DNA of 8,337 nt from CAZWIT01 sp964533435. Lineage in GTDB: Bacteria > Patescibacteriota > Patescibacteriia > UBA1558 > GWA2-36-10. The position numbers and the translations under genes were made by a program. Below the pieces are notes generated by a model. The model was given only the letters and a program-made list of their open reading frames with translations, was not told the origin of the DNA and made no database searches. The stretch's first letter is position 1; each line of letters starts with the position of its first letter. The stretch lies in NCBI GenBank assembly GCA_964533435.1, contig CAZHLU010000044.1, positions 1 to 8,337 of the forward strand. The letters run 5' to 3'. Below, in pieces: positions 1-4,849 of this stretch.

Positions 1-76
1 TGGGGTGCCTAAAGGGAATTGAACCCTTATCAGCGGTGCCACAAACCGCTGTGTTAACCGTTACACCATAGGCACC
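1..76 (-). tRNA. tRNA-His (anticodon GTG), complete
   Basis: Read on the minus strand, the segment folds into a full cloverleaf. The acceptor stem pairs GTGCCTA with TAGGCAC, the anticodon stem pairs GCGGT with ACCGC around the loop TTGTGGC, and the T stem pairs AAGGG with CCCTT around TTCAATT. The anticodon is GTG. The discriminator base is C73 and an extra G (position 76 of the window) precedes the acceptor stem, giving the G-1:C73 pair that marks histidine tRNAs. The CCA end is encoded and forms the first three bases of the window, so any terminator lies outside. It is the last gene of the minus-strand tRNA-Arg / nuclease / tRNA-His unit. Its 5' end lies inside the outer arm of a hairpin repeat at 72-112. 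Confidence 0.96.
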
Positions 77-112
77 ACGTAAAAGCTATGCTACGCATAG
101 CTCACGTGGTGC
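72..112 (+). repeat. Hairpin repeat, copy 1 (tRNA-His side of the nuclease gene)
   Basis: This is a two-tier inverted repeat. The outer arms are 72-80 (GCACCACGT) and 104-112 (ACGTGGTGC), 9 bp. An AAA spacer at 81-83 faces a single C at 103. The inner arms AGCTATGC (84-91) and GCATAGCT (95-102) are 8 bp and enclose a TAC loop. The layout matches copy 2 at 454-490 read on the opposite strand: same outer arms, same AAA/C asymmetry and a TNC loop, but unrelated inner-stem sequence. The match continues inward on the nuclease side as CACC. The outer arm overlaps the 5' end of tRNA-His (72-76). No T-run follows on either strand, so it is unlikely to be an intrinsic terminator. Confidence 0.85.
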
Positions 113-136
113 ACCATTTATATAAGCAATGGTAAA

Positions 137-412
137 TCACGCGAGCTTTTTACGTGGATTATTTTTAAAATATTCCTTTAATTGTTTATCTAAATATTTT
201 TTACCAGAACCACTCTTTAAAAACCTTTCCCTACATAGAGCATCTTCTTTTATAATATAAGCTTCATAATAAATCAAGGCCCATGGCTTTAATTTAGCTG
301 TAGATTGATTCAAGCCTTCGTTATGTAAAATAATACGCTTTTTTACATTTCTGGTAAAACCCGTATAAAGAGAATGATCTCTTAGACTCTGCAAAACATA
401 CACGTAATACAT
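137..412 (-). CDS. Small single-domain GIY-YIG endonuclease (COG2827-type)
   Basis: A 91-residue protein made of one GIY-YIG nuclease domain. From the ATG at 412 the visible motifs are YVYVL at 3-7 (the GIY strand), LYTGFT at 15-20 (the YIG strand), K25-R26 with H30-N31 (the catalytic arginine helix), and RERFLK at 61-66 with E62 as the expected metal-binding glutamate. The active site therefore looks intact, and the tail is lysine-rich. An upstream GTG at 439 would add nine residues. I chose ATG 412 because family members begin right at the first beta strand and a purine-rich AAGAAAAG stretch precedes it. The gene lies between tRNA-Arg and tRNA-His and is bracketed by inverted hairpin repeats at 72-112 and 454-490. 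Family members include site-specific DNA nucleases and homing-like enzymes. The substrate here is unknown, but the adjacent palindromes are the obvious candidate. Confidence 0.88.
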   Translation of the reverse strand: MYYVYVLQSLRDHSLYTGFTRNVKKRIILHNEGLNQSTAKLKPWALIYYEAYIIKEDALCRERFLKSGSGKKYLDKQLKEYFKNNPRKKLA

Positions 413-453
413 ATCACTTTTCTTAAAACATTGTGGCACACCTTTTAGCGGTG

Positions 454-490
454 CACCACGTGATGACGCGCAGCGTCATTTTACGTGGTG
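454..490 (-). repeat. Hairpin repeat, copy 2 (tRNA-Arg side of the nuclease gene)
   Basis: On the minus strand the outer arms CACCACGT (490-483) and ACGTGGTG (461-454) pair over 8 bp. An AAA spacer faces a single C. The inner arms ATGACGC and GCGTCAT pair over 7 bp around a TGC loop. Copy 1 has the same design in the opposite orientation, so the pair forms long inverted repeats around the nuclease gene. The inner-stem sequences of the two copies are unrelated, yet both pair perfectly. The outer arm overlaps the 3' CCA end of tRNA-Arg by five bases. Toward the nuclease both copies continue with CACC. Confidence 0.85.
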
Positions 491-562
491 TCCCCAGCAC
501 GGCTCGAACGTGCAACCTACAGCTTAGAAGGCTGTTGCTCTATCCAATTGAGCTATGAGGAC
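486..562 (-). tRNA. tRNA-Arg (anticodon TCT)
   Basis: On the minus strand this folds as a 77-base tRNA with an encoded CCA (488-486). The acceptor stem pairs GTCCTCA with TGGGGAC, with one T-G wobble. The D stem is GCTC/GAGC, the anticodon stem ACAGC/GCTGT encloses CTTCTAA, and the T stem GCACG/CGTGC encloses TTCGAGC. The anticodon TCT reads AGA/AGG codons, and the discriminator is A. It is the first gene after the minus-strand promoter at 761-789. Its first eight bases and upstream flank are duplicated at 693-727, and its 3' end abuts hairpin repeat copy 2. Confidence 0.96.
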
Positions 563-586
563 TTAAAAAAATAATAATAAATGAAC
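555..586. repeat. Direct repeat B (overlaps tRNA-Arg 5' end)
   Basis: A 32-base segment starting ATGAGGACTT, running through an A-rich TAATAATAA tract and ending ATGAAC. It recurs in the same orientation at 693-727. The two copies are identical apart from a three-A length difference. The first eight bases (555-562) are the antisense of the tRNA-Arg 5' end. The 106 bases between the copies include a GC-rich island. Confidence 0.85.
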
Positions 587-617
587 TAAGGTTATAAGTG
601 TAAATAAACATTTTTTT

Positions 618-692
618 GCCACCGCTTGTCCTGAGCGAACAAAGTGAGCCGAAGGAAGCTACCCGTCTCGCCTTGGCGACGAGCCGAGGCGG
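618..692. repeat. GC-rich hairpin island
   Basis: A GC-rich block in an otherwise AT-rich spacer, made of short, partly self-complementary pieces. The first runs from GCTTGTCCTGAGCG to GCCGAAGGA. The second, near 664-684, has CTCGCC facing GGCGA across a TT. It resembles dispersed palindromic repeats common in Patescibacteria and many other bacteria; that comparison is from memory, not from a search. It sits inside the predicted leader of the tRNA-Arg transcript and between the two copies of a direct repeat. It is not a second tRNA: past the first eight bases no D, anticodon or T arm can be built. Confidence 0.55.
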
Positions 693-727
693 ATGAGGAC
701 TTAAAAAAATAATAATAAAAAATGAAC
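693..727. repeat. Direct repeat A (second copy of the tRNA-Arg 5' flank)
   Basis: A 35-base segment matching 555-586, with three extra A residues in its poly-A part. It starts with ATGAGGAC, the antisense of the first eight bases of tRNA-Arg, but here runs into the GC-rich island instead of the rest of a tRNA. It is therefore a duplicated stub rather than a gene, and it suggests a tandem duplication or an insertion that copied this flank. Confidence 0.85.
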
Positions 728-760
728 AAATTAGCCAATAATTAGGAATAATCACCGCTG

Positions 761-789
761 AGTATAACAGTAATAGTCTATTTAGTCAA
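761..789 (-). promoter_or_regulatory. Sigma70-type promoter for the tRNA-Arg / nuclease / tRNA-His unit
   Basis: On the minus strand a -35 box TTGACT (789-784) is followed after exactly 17 bases by a -10 box TATACT (766-761). Each differs from consensus by one base. Transcription would start near 754 and read through direct repeat A and the GC-rich island into tRNA-Arg. A perfect 24-bp palindrome lies just upstream at 801-824. Confidence 0.75.
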
Positions 790-917
790 TCCTGTTAAAT
801 AAGTTTGCCTAATTAGGCAAACTTCCATAAAATAATATTTCTCGCCATCTTTTAACATATTATTTATATAATTAAAGCTTTATTTTTTATAAAATATGAC
901 TTGGGATTTAACAGGAT
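789..917. repeat. 12-bp inverted repeat ATCCTGTTAAAT / ATTTAACAGGAT
   Basis: ATCCTGTTAAAT at 789-800 and its exact reverse complement at 906-917 are separated by 105 bases that include the 24-bp palindrome. The left copy overlaps the first base of the minus-strand -35 box. The right copy lies upstream of the rpiB promoter. The arrangement suggests a shared regulatory word for the two divergent transcripts or the trace of a small inversion. Only the sequence identity is certain. Confidence 0.6.
801..824. promoter_or_regulatory. Perfect 24-bp palindrome, candidate operator
   Basis: The half-site AAGTTTGCCTAA is followed immediately by its exact reverse complement, with no spacer. It lies about a dozen bases upstream of the minus-strand -35 box and about 130 bases upstream of the rpiB promoter, between divergent transcripts. 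It has no following T-run and no converging gene, so a dimeric regulator site is more likely than a terminator. No regulator gene is visible in the window. Confidence 0.5.
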
Positions 918-932
918 CAACCATAAGCCTAG

Positions 933-961
933 TTTTAATCCAAGCTAAAATATGCTATATT
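933..961 (+). promoter_or_regulatory. Candidate extended -10 promoter for rpiB
   Basis: TATATT at 956-961 is preceded by TG at 953-954, giving an extended -10 element. A weak -35 match, TTTTAA, lies 17 bases upstream at 933-938. Transcription would begin near 968, only about 14 bases before the ATG at 982. This is an argument against the in-frame ATG at 952. An imperfect inverted repeat (CTTGG(G)ATT at 900-908, AATCCAAG at 937-944) overlaps the -35 position and could bind a regulator. Confidence 0.45.
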
Positions 962-981
962 TAAGAAGTTATCATAAACTT

Positions 982-1437
982 ATGAGCTCAAATTATAAAA
1001 ATCCACAATTAATTTATTTAGCTGCTGATCACGCTGGCTTAAAATTAAAAAACCTAATTAAAAATTACCTAAGTGAACAAGGCCTAGCTTATAAAGATTT
1101 TGGTGCTGACTCACTTGACTCAACTGATGACTACCCAGATTATGCTAAAAAATTAACCAAAGAGCTAAATAAAAACCCACACAACTTTGGTATTTTGATT
1201 TGTGGCTCTGGTCAAGGCATGGTCATTGCTGCTAATCGCCAAAAAAAAGTCCGCGCCATCTTAGGCTATTCTGCTCATGCTGTTATGGTAGCTCGGCTTG
1301 ATAATGATGCTAATGCCCTCTGCCTAGCTGGACGCTTTATCTCCCCTGCAGCTGCTATTCACATTGTTGATCTATTTATTCATAGTCCTTTTTCCAAAGA
1401 AGAACGACACCAAAGAAGAATCAAAAAACTAGGATGA
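982..1437 (+). CDS. rpiB: Ribose-5-phosphate isomerase B (RpiB/LacAB family)
   Basis: Interconverts ribose 5-phosphate and ribulose 5-phosphate in the cytoplasmic non-oxidative pentose phosphate pathway. From the ATG at 982 (151 residues, near the usual family length of about 150) the family motifs appear in order: AADHAGLKLK at 14-23, DDYPDYA at 49-55, ICGSGQGM at 73-80 with C74 as the probable catalytic base, AANRQKKVRA at 83-92, ARLDNDANALCLAGR at 104-118, and the C-terminal RHQRRIKKLG. Serine replaces threonine in the usual CGTG motif, a common change. Aspartate (D107) stands where the E. coli enzyme has His99. An in-frame ATG at 952 would add ten residues outside the family alignment and lies inside the predicted promoter, so I prefer 982. 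No Shine-Dalgarno is seen. Its stop overlaps the rpe start as ATGA, implying translational coupling. Confidence 0.93.
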   Translation: MSSNYKNPQLIYLAADHAGLKLKNLIKNYLSEQGLAYKDFGADSLDSTDDYPDYAKKLTKELNKNPHNFGILICGSGQGMVIAANRQKKVRAILGYSAHAVMVARLDNDANALCLAGRFISPAAAIHIVDLFIHSPFSKEERHQRRIKKLG

Positions 1438-2090
1438 AAAAAATACAAATTATTCCAGCAATACTTGCCACTGATTTAAAACATTTTAAAAAACAATGGC
1501 AGCAAGTAGCAAATATATCTAAAACTATCCAAATAGATATTATGGATGGTGTTTTAGTAAACACTAAAAATAATATTAAACCAAGCGCTATTAAAAATTT
1601 GACCCACAAACACCAATTAGAGATTCATCTTATGGTCAAAGACTTAAGCACTTATATGTCTAGCTGGTCAAAGTTAAAAAATGTCAAAAAAATTGTCTGG
1701 CATTATAGTGCTGAAACAGATATTCAAGCCATACTCTGTCTTAATGACTTTTTAAAAAGAAAAAAAATAAAAACTGCCTTGTGTTTAGACCTAAACATAA
1801 AACCTCAACAAATAGCTAAACTAGCTCCCTACTTTGATACTATCCAAGTTATGGGAATTATAGCTGGTAAACAAGGACAAAAATTTCAACCTAAAGTTAT
1901 TGAAAAAATAAAAGCTTTAAGAAAATATTATCCTGAAAAAAATATTGAAATAGACGGTGGTGTAAATGACAAAAATTTTAAAAGCATTATTAAGGCTGGT
2001 GCTAATATAGTTGTTTTGGGCAGTAGTTTACAAAATGCTCCTCAACCTAAAAAAGCTTATCAATACTTTAAAAATCTTCTAAAGAAATAA
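1434..2090 (+). CDS. rpe: Divergent ribulose-phosphate 3-epimerase
   Basis: A 218-residue (beta/alpha)8-barrel protein of the ribulose-phosphate 3-epimerase family, which interconverts ribulose 5-phosphate and xylulose 5-phosphate. Visible family motifs are IPAILATD at 7-14, IDIMDG at 34-39 with D35, EIHLMV at 63-68 with H65, a WH at 89-90 matching the usual TVH strand, IDGGVN at 173-178 with D174, and GANIVVLGSS at 189-198. Three usual features are altered. The metal-ligand His two residues before D35 is Gln (Q33), the Ser of PSILSAD is Ala (A9), and the NPGFGGQ phosphate loop reads IAGKQGQ at 143-149. The overlap with rpiB and the matching pathway step support the assignment, but the altered metal site leaves activity uncertain. 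It could be a specialised or metal-poor epimerase. Confidence 0.82.
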   Translation: MKKIQIIPAILATDLKHFKKQWQQVANISKTIQIDIMDGVLVNTKNNIKPSAIKNLTHKHQLEIHLMVKDLSTYMSSWSKLKNVKKIVWHYSAETDIQAILCLNDFLKRKKIKTALCLDLNIKPQQIAKLAPYFDTIQVMGIIAGKQGQKFQPKVIEKIKALRKYYPEKNIEIDGGVNDKNFKSIIKAGANIVVLGSSLQNAPQPKKAYQYFKNLLKK

Positions 2091-2145
2091 AAACACTCGC
2101 CTCCGCCTCCGCCGGTTGGCGGATTGCGGATGGCGAGTGTTTTTT
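2091..2145. terminator. Bidirectional intrinsic terminator with a nested GC-rich hairpin
   Basis: The outer stem AAACACTCGCC (2091-2101) pairs perfectly with 2132-2142, with T-runs leaving the stem on both strands (2140-2145 on plus; the A tract from 2093 leftward on minus). It serves the convergent rpe and surface-protein genes, ending one base after the rpe stop and about a dozen bases before the other. The interior (2102-2131) is itself a nearly complete hairpin, CCGCC-GGTT-GGCGG with a further stem separated by small bulges, so the whole structure has about 20 paired bases. Confidence 0.92.
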
Positions 2146-2153
2146 AATTTTGA

Positions 2154-4757
2154 TTAAACTTGAGGATTATTTTGATTATCTAAGGGAATTGAATTTTCTA
2201 CCATAGCTTCTTCAGCAATCTTACGACTACGTCTTAATAATAAGATAATACCAATAATAAAGATTAGAATAAATACTCCTCCGCCTACATAATAAATATT
2301 AAATGGCAATTTTTCCCAGAATTTTTGAGTTGCTACTTTTGCTGGGCTAGCAGTTTCATTATTAGCAACTGGTTCTCTAGTAATATTAGTAACTTCAAAA
2401 CTAATAGCACTTGATTGTTTTAATAAATTACCGCTACTATCGTTGCTAGCAACATAGACTTTATGTAAACCCTCGCTCAAAGTTTGGTCTAGTCTATAAT
2501 TCCAAGATCCACTGGCATCTGTTTTGGTTGATAAAACCAAAGGCATAGAGCTATACAAATAAATATTCACCCAAGTATTGGGATCAGCTGTACCGCTTAA
2601 ACTTAAGCCTGCTGTTTCTGTTTCTACTTGTTTTAATTGCCAAATTGGATCAATAAGCAAAGAAGCATCATGGGGCTGTTCTAAGGCTATTTTTGCTAAC
2701 ACTGCCTGATCTAAAGCATTGCGCTCTACTTCTAATTTACCATCACCAATTGGATTGTAGCCATTTCTTATTTCCTCACCATCTAAATAAGTATCACCAT
2801 CGGAATCTGGGTTAGCACTATCAGTGCCATAATAAGCTTCTAAATCATCTGGTAATAAATCAGCATCGCGATCAAGTAATAAAGCTGCTGGATTATTTAA
2901 TAACAATTGTTCAGCGTTAACTAAAATAGCAGTTGGTTTGGCTTTTGCTACCAAAATATTGGTATCTACTTTAAGCAAAGGTAAATTCCAATTTGACTCT
3001 TCGCTGGTTGATAATTCTTGCAGCAAGTCTTTTAATTTTATAGTTTTAGCAGCCTGACTTTCTGCTAAGGCCTCTATTTTTTTACTCTCGATCTGAGATG
3101 ATGATAAACGATATAGATATTTTTGACGCAAAACGGCTTGACACTCCTCGCTTGTAGCTAACTTGCAATCTACTTTAGCTAAATATTGACTAGCTAAATA
3201 ATCCTGACATTGGTTTAATTCTGCTAAGCCCTGAGCCTGGCAAAGAGCTTGTAATTTATTATCTCGTAAATAATTTTCACAAGCTACTGCCTCAAAAATA
3301 TTTTGATCTAAACAATCAACTGGTATCTGACCAGACATGCCCGCTTGATATTTGCTACATAATTGTTGATCAGTAATACCTGATTTTAGACAATTAATAT
3401 TATTTGTTTCTGTGCTAGTGCCAGCGAGCAATGGATCACTTACGTTGTCAGTGCTAGTCGCTAAAGTTTCTGTACTAGTACTTGATTCACCTACTAAAAT
3501 TTCATTATAAATAGAAATAATTTTAGCTTCACTACTCACCATAGTATCTCCTACCAAAGACTGCACTAATACATAATAATTGCCGTTTTCTAATTGCTTG
3601 GTATCAAATAAATAAATATATTGTTGACCACCACCGGCATTAGAACTCTGTAAAACGCCGTCTGCTTGCAAAACTTCTGCTCTTGCTACACTTTCTTGAA
3701 AAACAAATTGTAAATTATTTAAATTTTTGTCACTAGTTGCCTTAAGTGTCACTAAGCCTGATAGATTATTACCTGGATTAAAAAGACTTAAGCTAACATC
3801 ACTTGCTTTTAAAATAGTAGGCAGCACCAAAGCTAAATCAAATGAATCGTCTACCGTTGTTTCACTATCTGCAACTTTAGCGGTAACTAATAATTTATAA
3901 TTACCAGCAATAAATGTTTCATCCAAATTAATAGTTTTGTTCCAGCTAAGACCATCTAATTTATCAATTTTTATATCACCAGTTGATATTGCTGTACTGT
4001 CAACATTTATTAATTCTATATTTAGATTATCCGCTGCAAAATTAGTAGTTAATTTTAAAGCTAATTGTGAAGTACCAAACAAAGTATTATTACTTGGTAC
4101 TGTTAAGTTAAAACTTGATAAAGTTATTGTCCTAGTGGTCGTAGTCGGAACACTTGGTTCAACAACTGGTTCTTCGTTAATTACATCAACCGTACTAGTA
4201 CTAGTAGTACTGGTAGCATGCCCGTCTACAGCCAAAGCTTGATTCTCATCAATTTGACTAATTACCACCTCTTGATTTTCGGCTTCACTGGCTGTAACTG
4301 ATGTTGATTTTGAATTAATATCTAATAATTGAACTAAATTAATATCCGAATTTAAAGTGTCTAGTAAGACACCATTTTTATCAAAAATATTAGCTACGGC
4401 TGATAATTGATAAATGCCTGCTGGCCAATTTTCAGTATTCCAAGAATTATTAGCTTGCCAAGAACCATCTGCCTGCCTACTAGCTTCAAAATTTAATTTA
4501 ATATTCTTCTCTGGACTAGCTACTACGAAATAAACTACCGTATTATTATCTATCTTGCTCTCATTTAACTGAATTTGTAAATTTATCTGCTCACCAATTT
4601 GGTGGCTACTCTGAGATAAAGGATTAATTAGAACTGCTTTAAAGTCATAATCTTGAGCGGGATTTGCTTTACTAACTACAAAAATCAAACCTTGTACTAA
4701 AACTAAAATAGCGAAAAAGAAAAAGGTAAAATGATGATGAATTTTTTGCCAAAACAT
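2154..4757 (-). CDS. Large envelope-anchored protein with Ig-like, Cys-rich and calcium-binding modules
   Basis: I recognise modules but no named family for this 867-residue protein. Residues 10-29 are a hydrophobic signal peptide or anchor. About 38-145 is an Ig-like beta domain. About 208-312 and 315-417 are two more beta-sandwich-like segments. Thr/Ser-rich linkers occupy about 150-207 and 420-450. A helical region at 456-545 has eight cysteines (456, 467, 482, 493, 506, 517, 531, 540). Two DxDxD calcium motifs of thrombospondin type 3/EF-hand style lie at 629-640 and 651-662. A bacterial Ig-like domain with the GTADPNTWV start covers about 718-790. A membrane segment spans about 821-841, followed by RRSRK and a cytosolic tail. 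The bulk should lie outside the membrane. It has its own promoter between the pilin terminator and its ATG, and its neighbour is a pilin, so attachment or envelope architecture is the likely role. No enzyme motif is seen. Confidence 0.85.
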   Translation of the reverse strand: MFWQKIHHHFTFFFFAILVLVQGLIFVVSKANPAQDYDFKAVLINPLSQSSHQIGEQINLQIQLNESKIDNNTVVYFVVASPEKNIKLNFEASRQADGSWQANNSWNTENWPAGIYQLSAVANIFDKNGVLLDTLNSDINLVQLLDINSKSTSVTASEAENQEVVISQIDENQALAVDGHATSTTSTSTVDVINEEPVVEPSVPTTTTRTITLSSFNLTVPSNNTLFGTSQLALKLTTNFAADNLNIELINVDSTAISTGDIKIDKLDGLSWNKTINLDETFIAGNYKLLVTAKVADSETTVDDSFDLALVLPTILKASDVSLSLFNPGNNLSGLVTLKATSDKNLNNLQFVFQESVARAEVLQADGVLQSSNAGGGQQYIYLFDTKQLENGNYYVLVQSLVGDTMVSSEAKIISIYNEILVGESSTSTETLATSTDNVSDPLLAGTSTETNNINCLKSGITDQQLCSKYQAGMSGQIPVDCLDQNIFEAVACENYLRDNKLQALCQAQGLAELNQCQDYLASQYLAKVDCKLATSEECQAVLRQKYLYRLSSSQIESKKIEALAESQAAKTIKLKDLLQELSTSEESNWNLPLLKVDTNILVAKAKPTAILVNAEQLLLNNPAALLLDRDADLLPDDLEAYYGTDSANPDSDGDTYLDGEEIRNGYNPIGDGKLEVERNALDQAVLAKIALEQPHDASLLIDPIWQLKQVETETAGLSLSGTADPNTWVNIYLYSSMPLVLSTKTDASGSWNYRLDQTLSEGLHKVYVASNDSSGNLLKQSSAISFEVTNITREPVANNETASPAKVATQKFWEKLPFNIYYVGGGVFILIFIIGIILLLRRSRKIAEEAMVENSIPLDNQNNPQV

Positions 4758-4785
4758 AAATTAAATAGTAAATTTTAATGGCTTT

Positions 4786-4794
4786 ATTATACCA
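4786..4794 (-). promoter_or_regulatory. Extended -10 promoter of the large surface-protein gene
   Basis: On the minus strand TGGTATAAT gives a consensus TATAAT (4791-4786) with the TGn extension. The -35 region is only T-rich (TTTTTA about 17 bases upstream). The predicted start near 4779 leaves a leader of about 20 bases. It sits just after the pilin terminator, so the surface protein is transcribed separately. No Shine-Dalgarno precedes the ATG at 4757. Confidence 0.65.
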
Positions 4795-4809
4795 TAAATA
4801 AACCAAAAT

Positions 4810-4838
4810 AAAAAAATCCTCCTACTTAGGAGGATTTT
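4810..4838 (-). terminator. Intrinsic terminator of the oxidoreductase-pilin operon
   Basis: On the minus strand an 11-bp perfect stem (AAAATCCTCCT with AGGAGGATTTT, window 4838-4828 and 4823-4813) has a four-base loop and is followed by a T-rich tract. It lies 11 bases past the pilin stop codon. Confidence 0.92.
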
Positions 4839-4849
4839 GATAAAATATT

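Larger units (their letters stand above)
563..951. other. Non-coding divergent region between the tRNA unit and rpiB
   Basis: I see no believable gene in these 389 bases. The one open frame in it (minus strand, 540-755) is low-complexity, runs into tRNA-Arg and has no start signal. From left to right the region holds the tail of direct repeat B, a GC-rich island (618-692), direct repeat A (693-727), a minus-strand promoter (761-789), a perfect palindrome (801-824), a 12-bp inverted repeat (789-800 with 906-917), an imperfect inverted repeat with arms 900-908 and 937-944, and finally the start of the rpiB promoter. Outside the GC-rich island the sequence is strongly AT-rich. Confidence 0.8.

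Noticed and set aside
413..439. GTG start extending the GIY-YIG protein by nine residues
   Set aside because: The domain begins at the first residues after ATG 412 and the extra residues have no family match.
72..490. Two-repeat CRISPR or conventional insertion sequence
   Set aside because: No regularly spaced direct repeats or spacers and no DDE or HUH transposase; the repeats are inverted hairpins around a GIY-YIG gene.
618..700. A second, degenerate tRNA beginning with the same eight bases as tRNA-Arg
   Set aside because: Beyond those bases no D arm, anticodon arm or T arm can be formed and no matching 3' acceptor strand exists.
540..755. Open frame on the minus strand covering the GC-rich island
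   Set aside because: Low-complexity translation, overlap with tRNA-Arg, passage through repeats and no start signal.
801..944. Riboswitch or T-box leader for rpiB
   Set aside because: The structured elements lie upstream of the predicted rpiB transcription start, the remaining leader is about 14 bases, and no T-box or known aptamer core is seen.
952..981. Upstream ATG extending rpiB by ten residues
   Set aside because: The extension falls outside the family alignment and lies within a predicted extended -10 promoter; ATG 982 fits the usual length.
1421..1609. Minus-strand frame antisense to the rpe start
   Set aside because: Shadow of the well-supported rpe coding frame.
3937..4242. Plus-strand frame of 101 codons
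   Set aside because: Antisense shadow of the large surface-protein gene, arising from its repetitive Thr/Ser coding.
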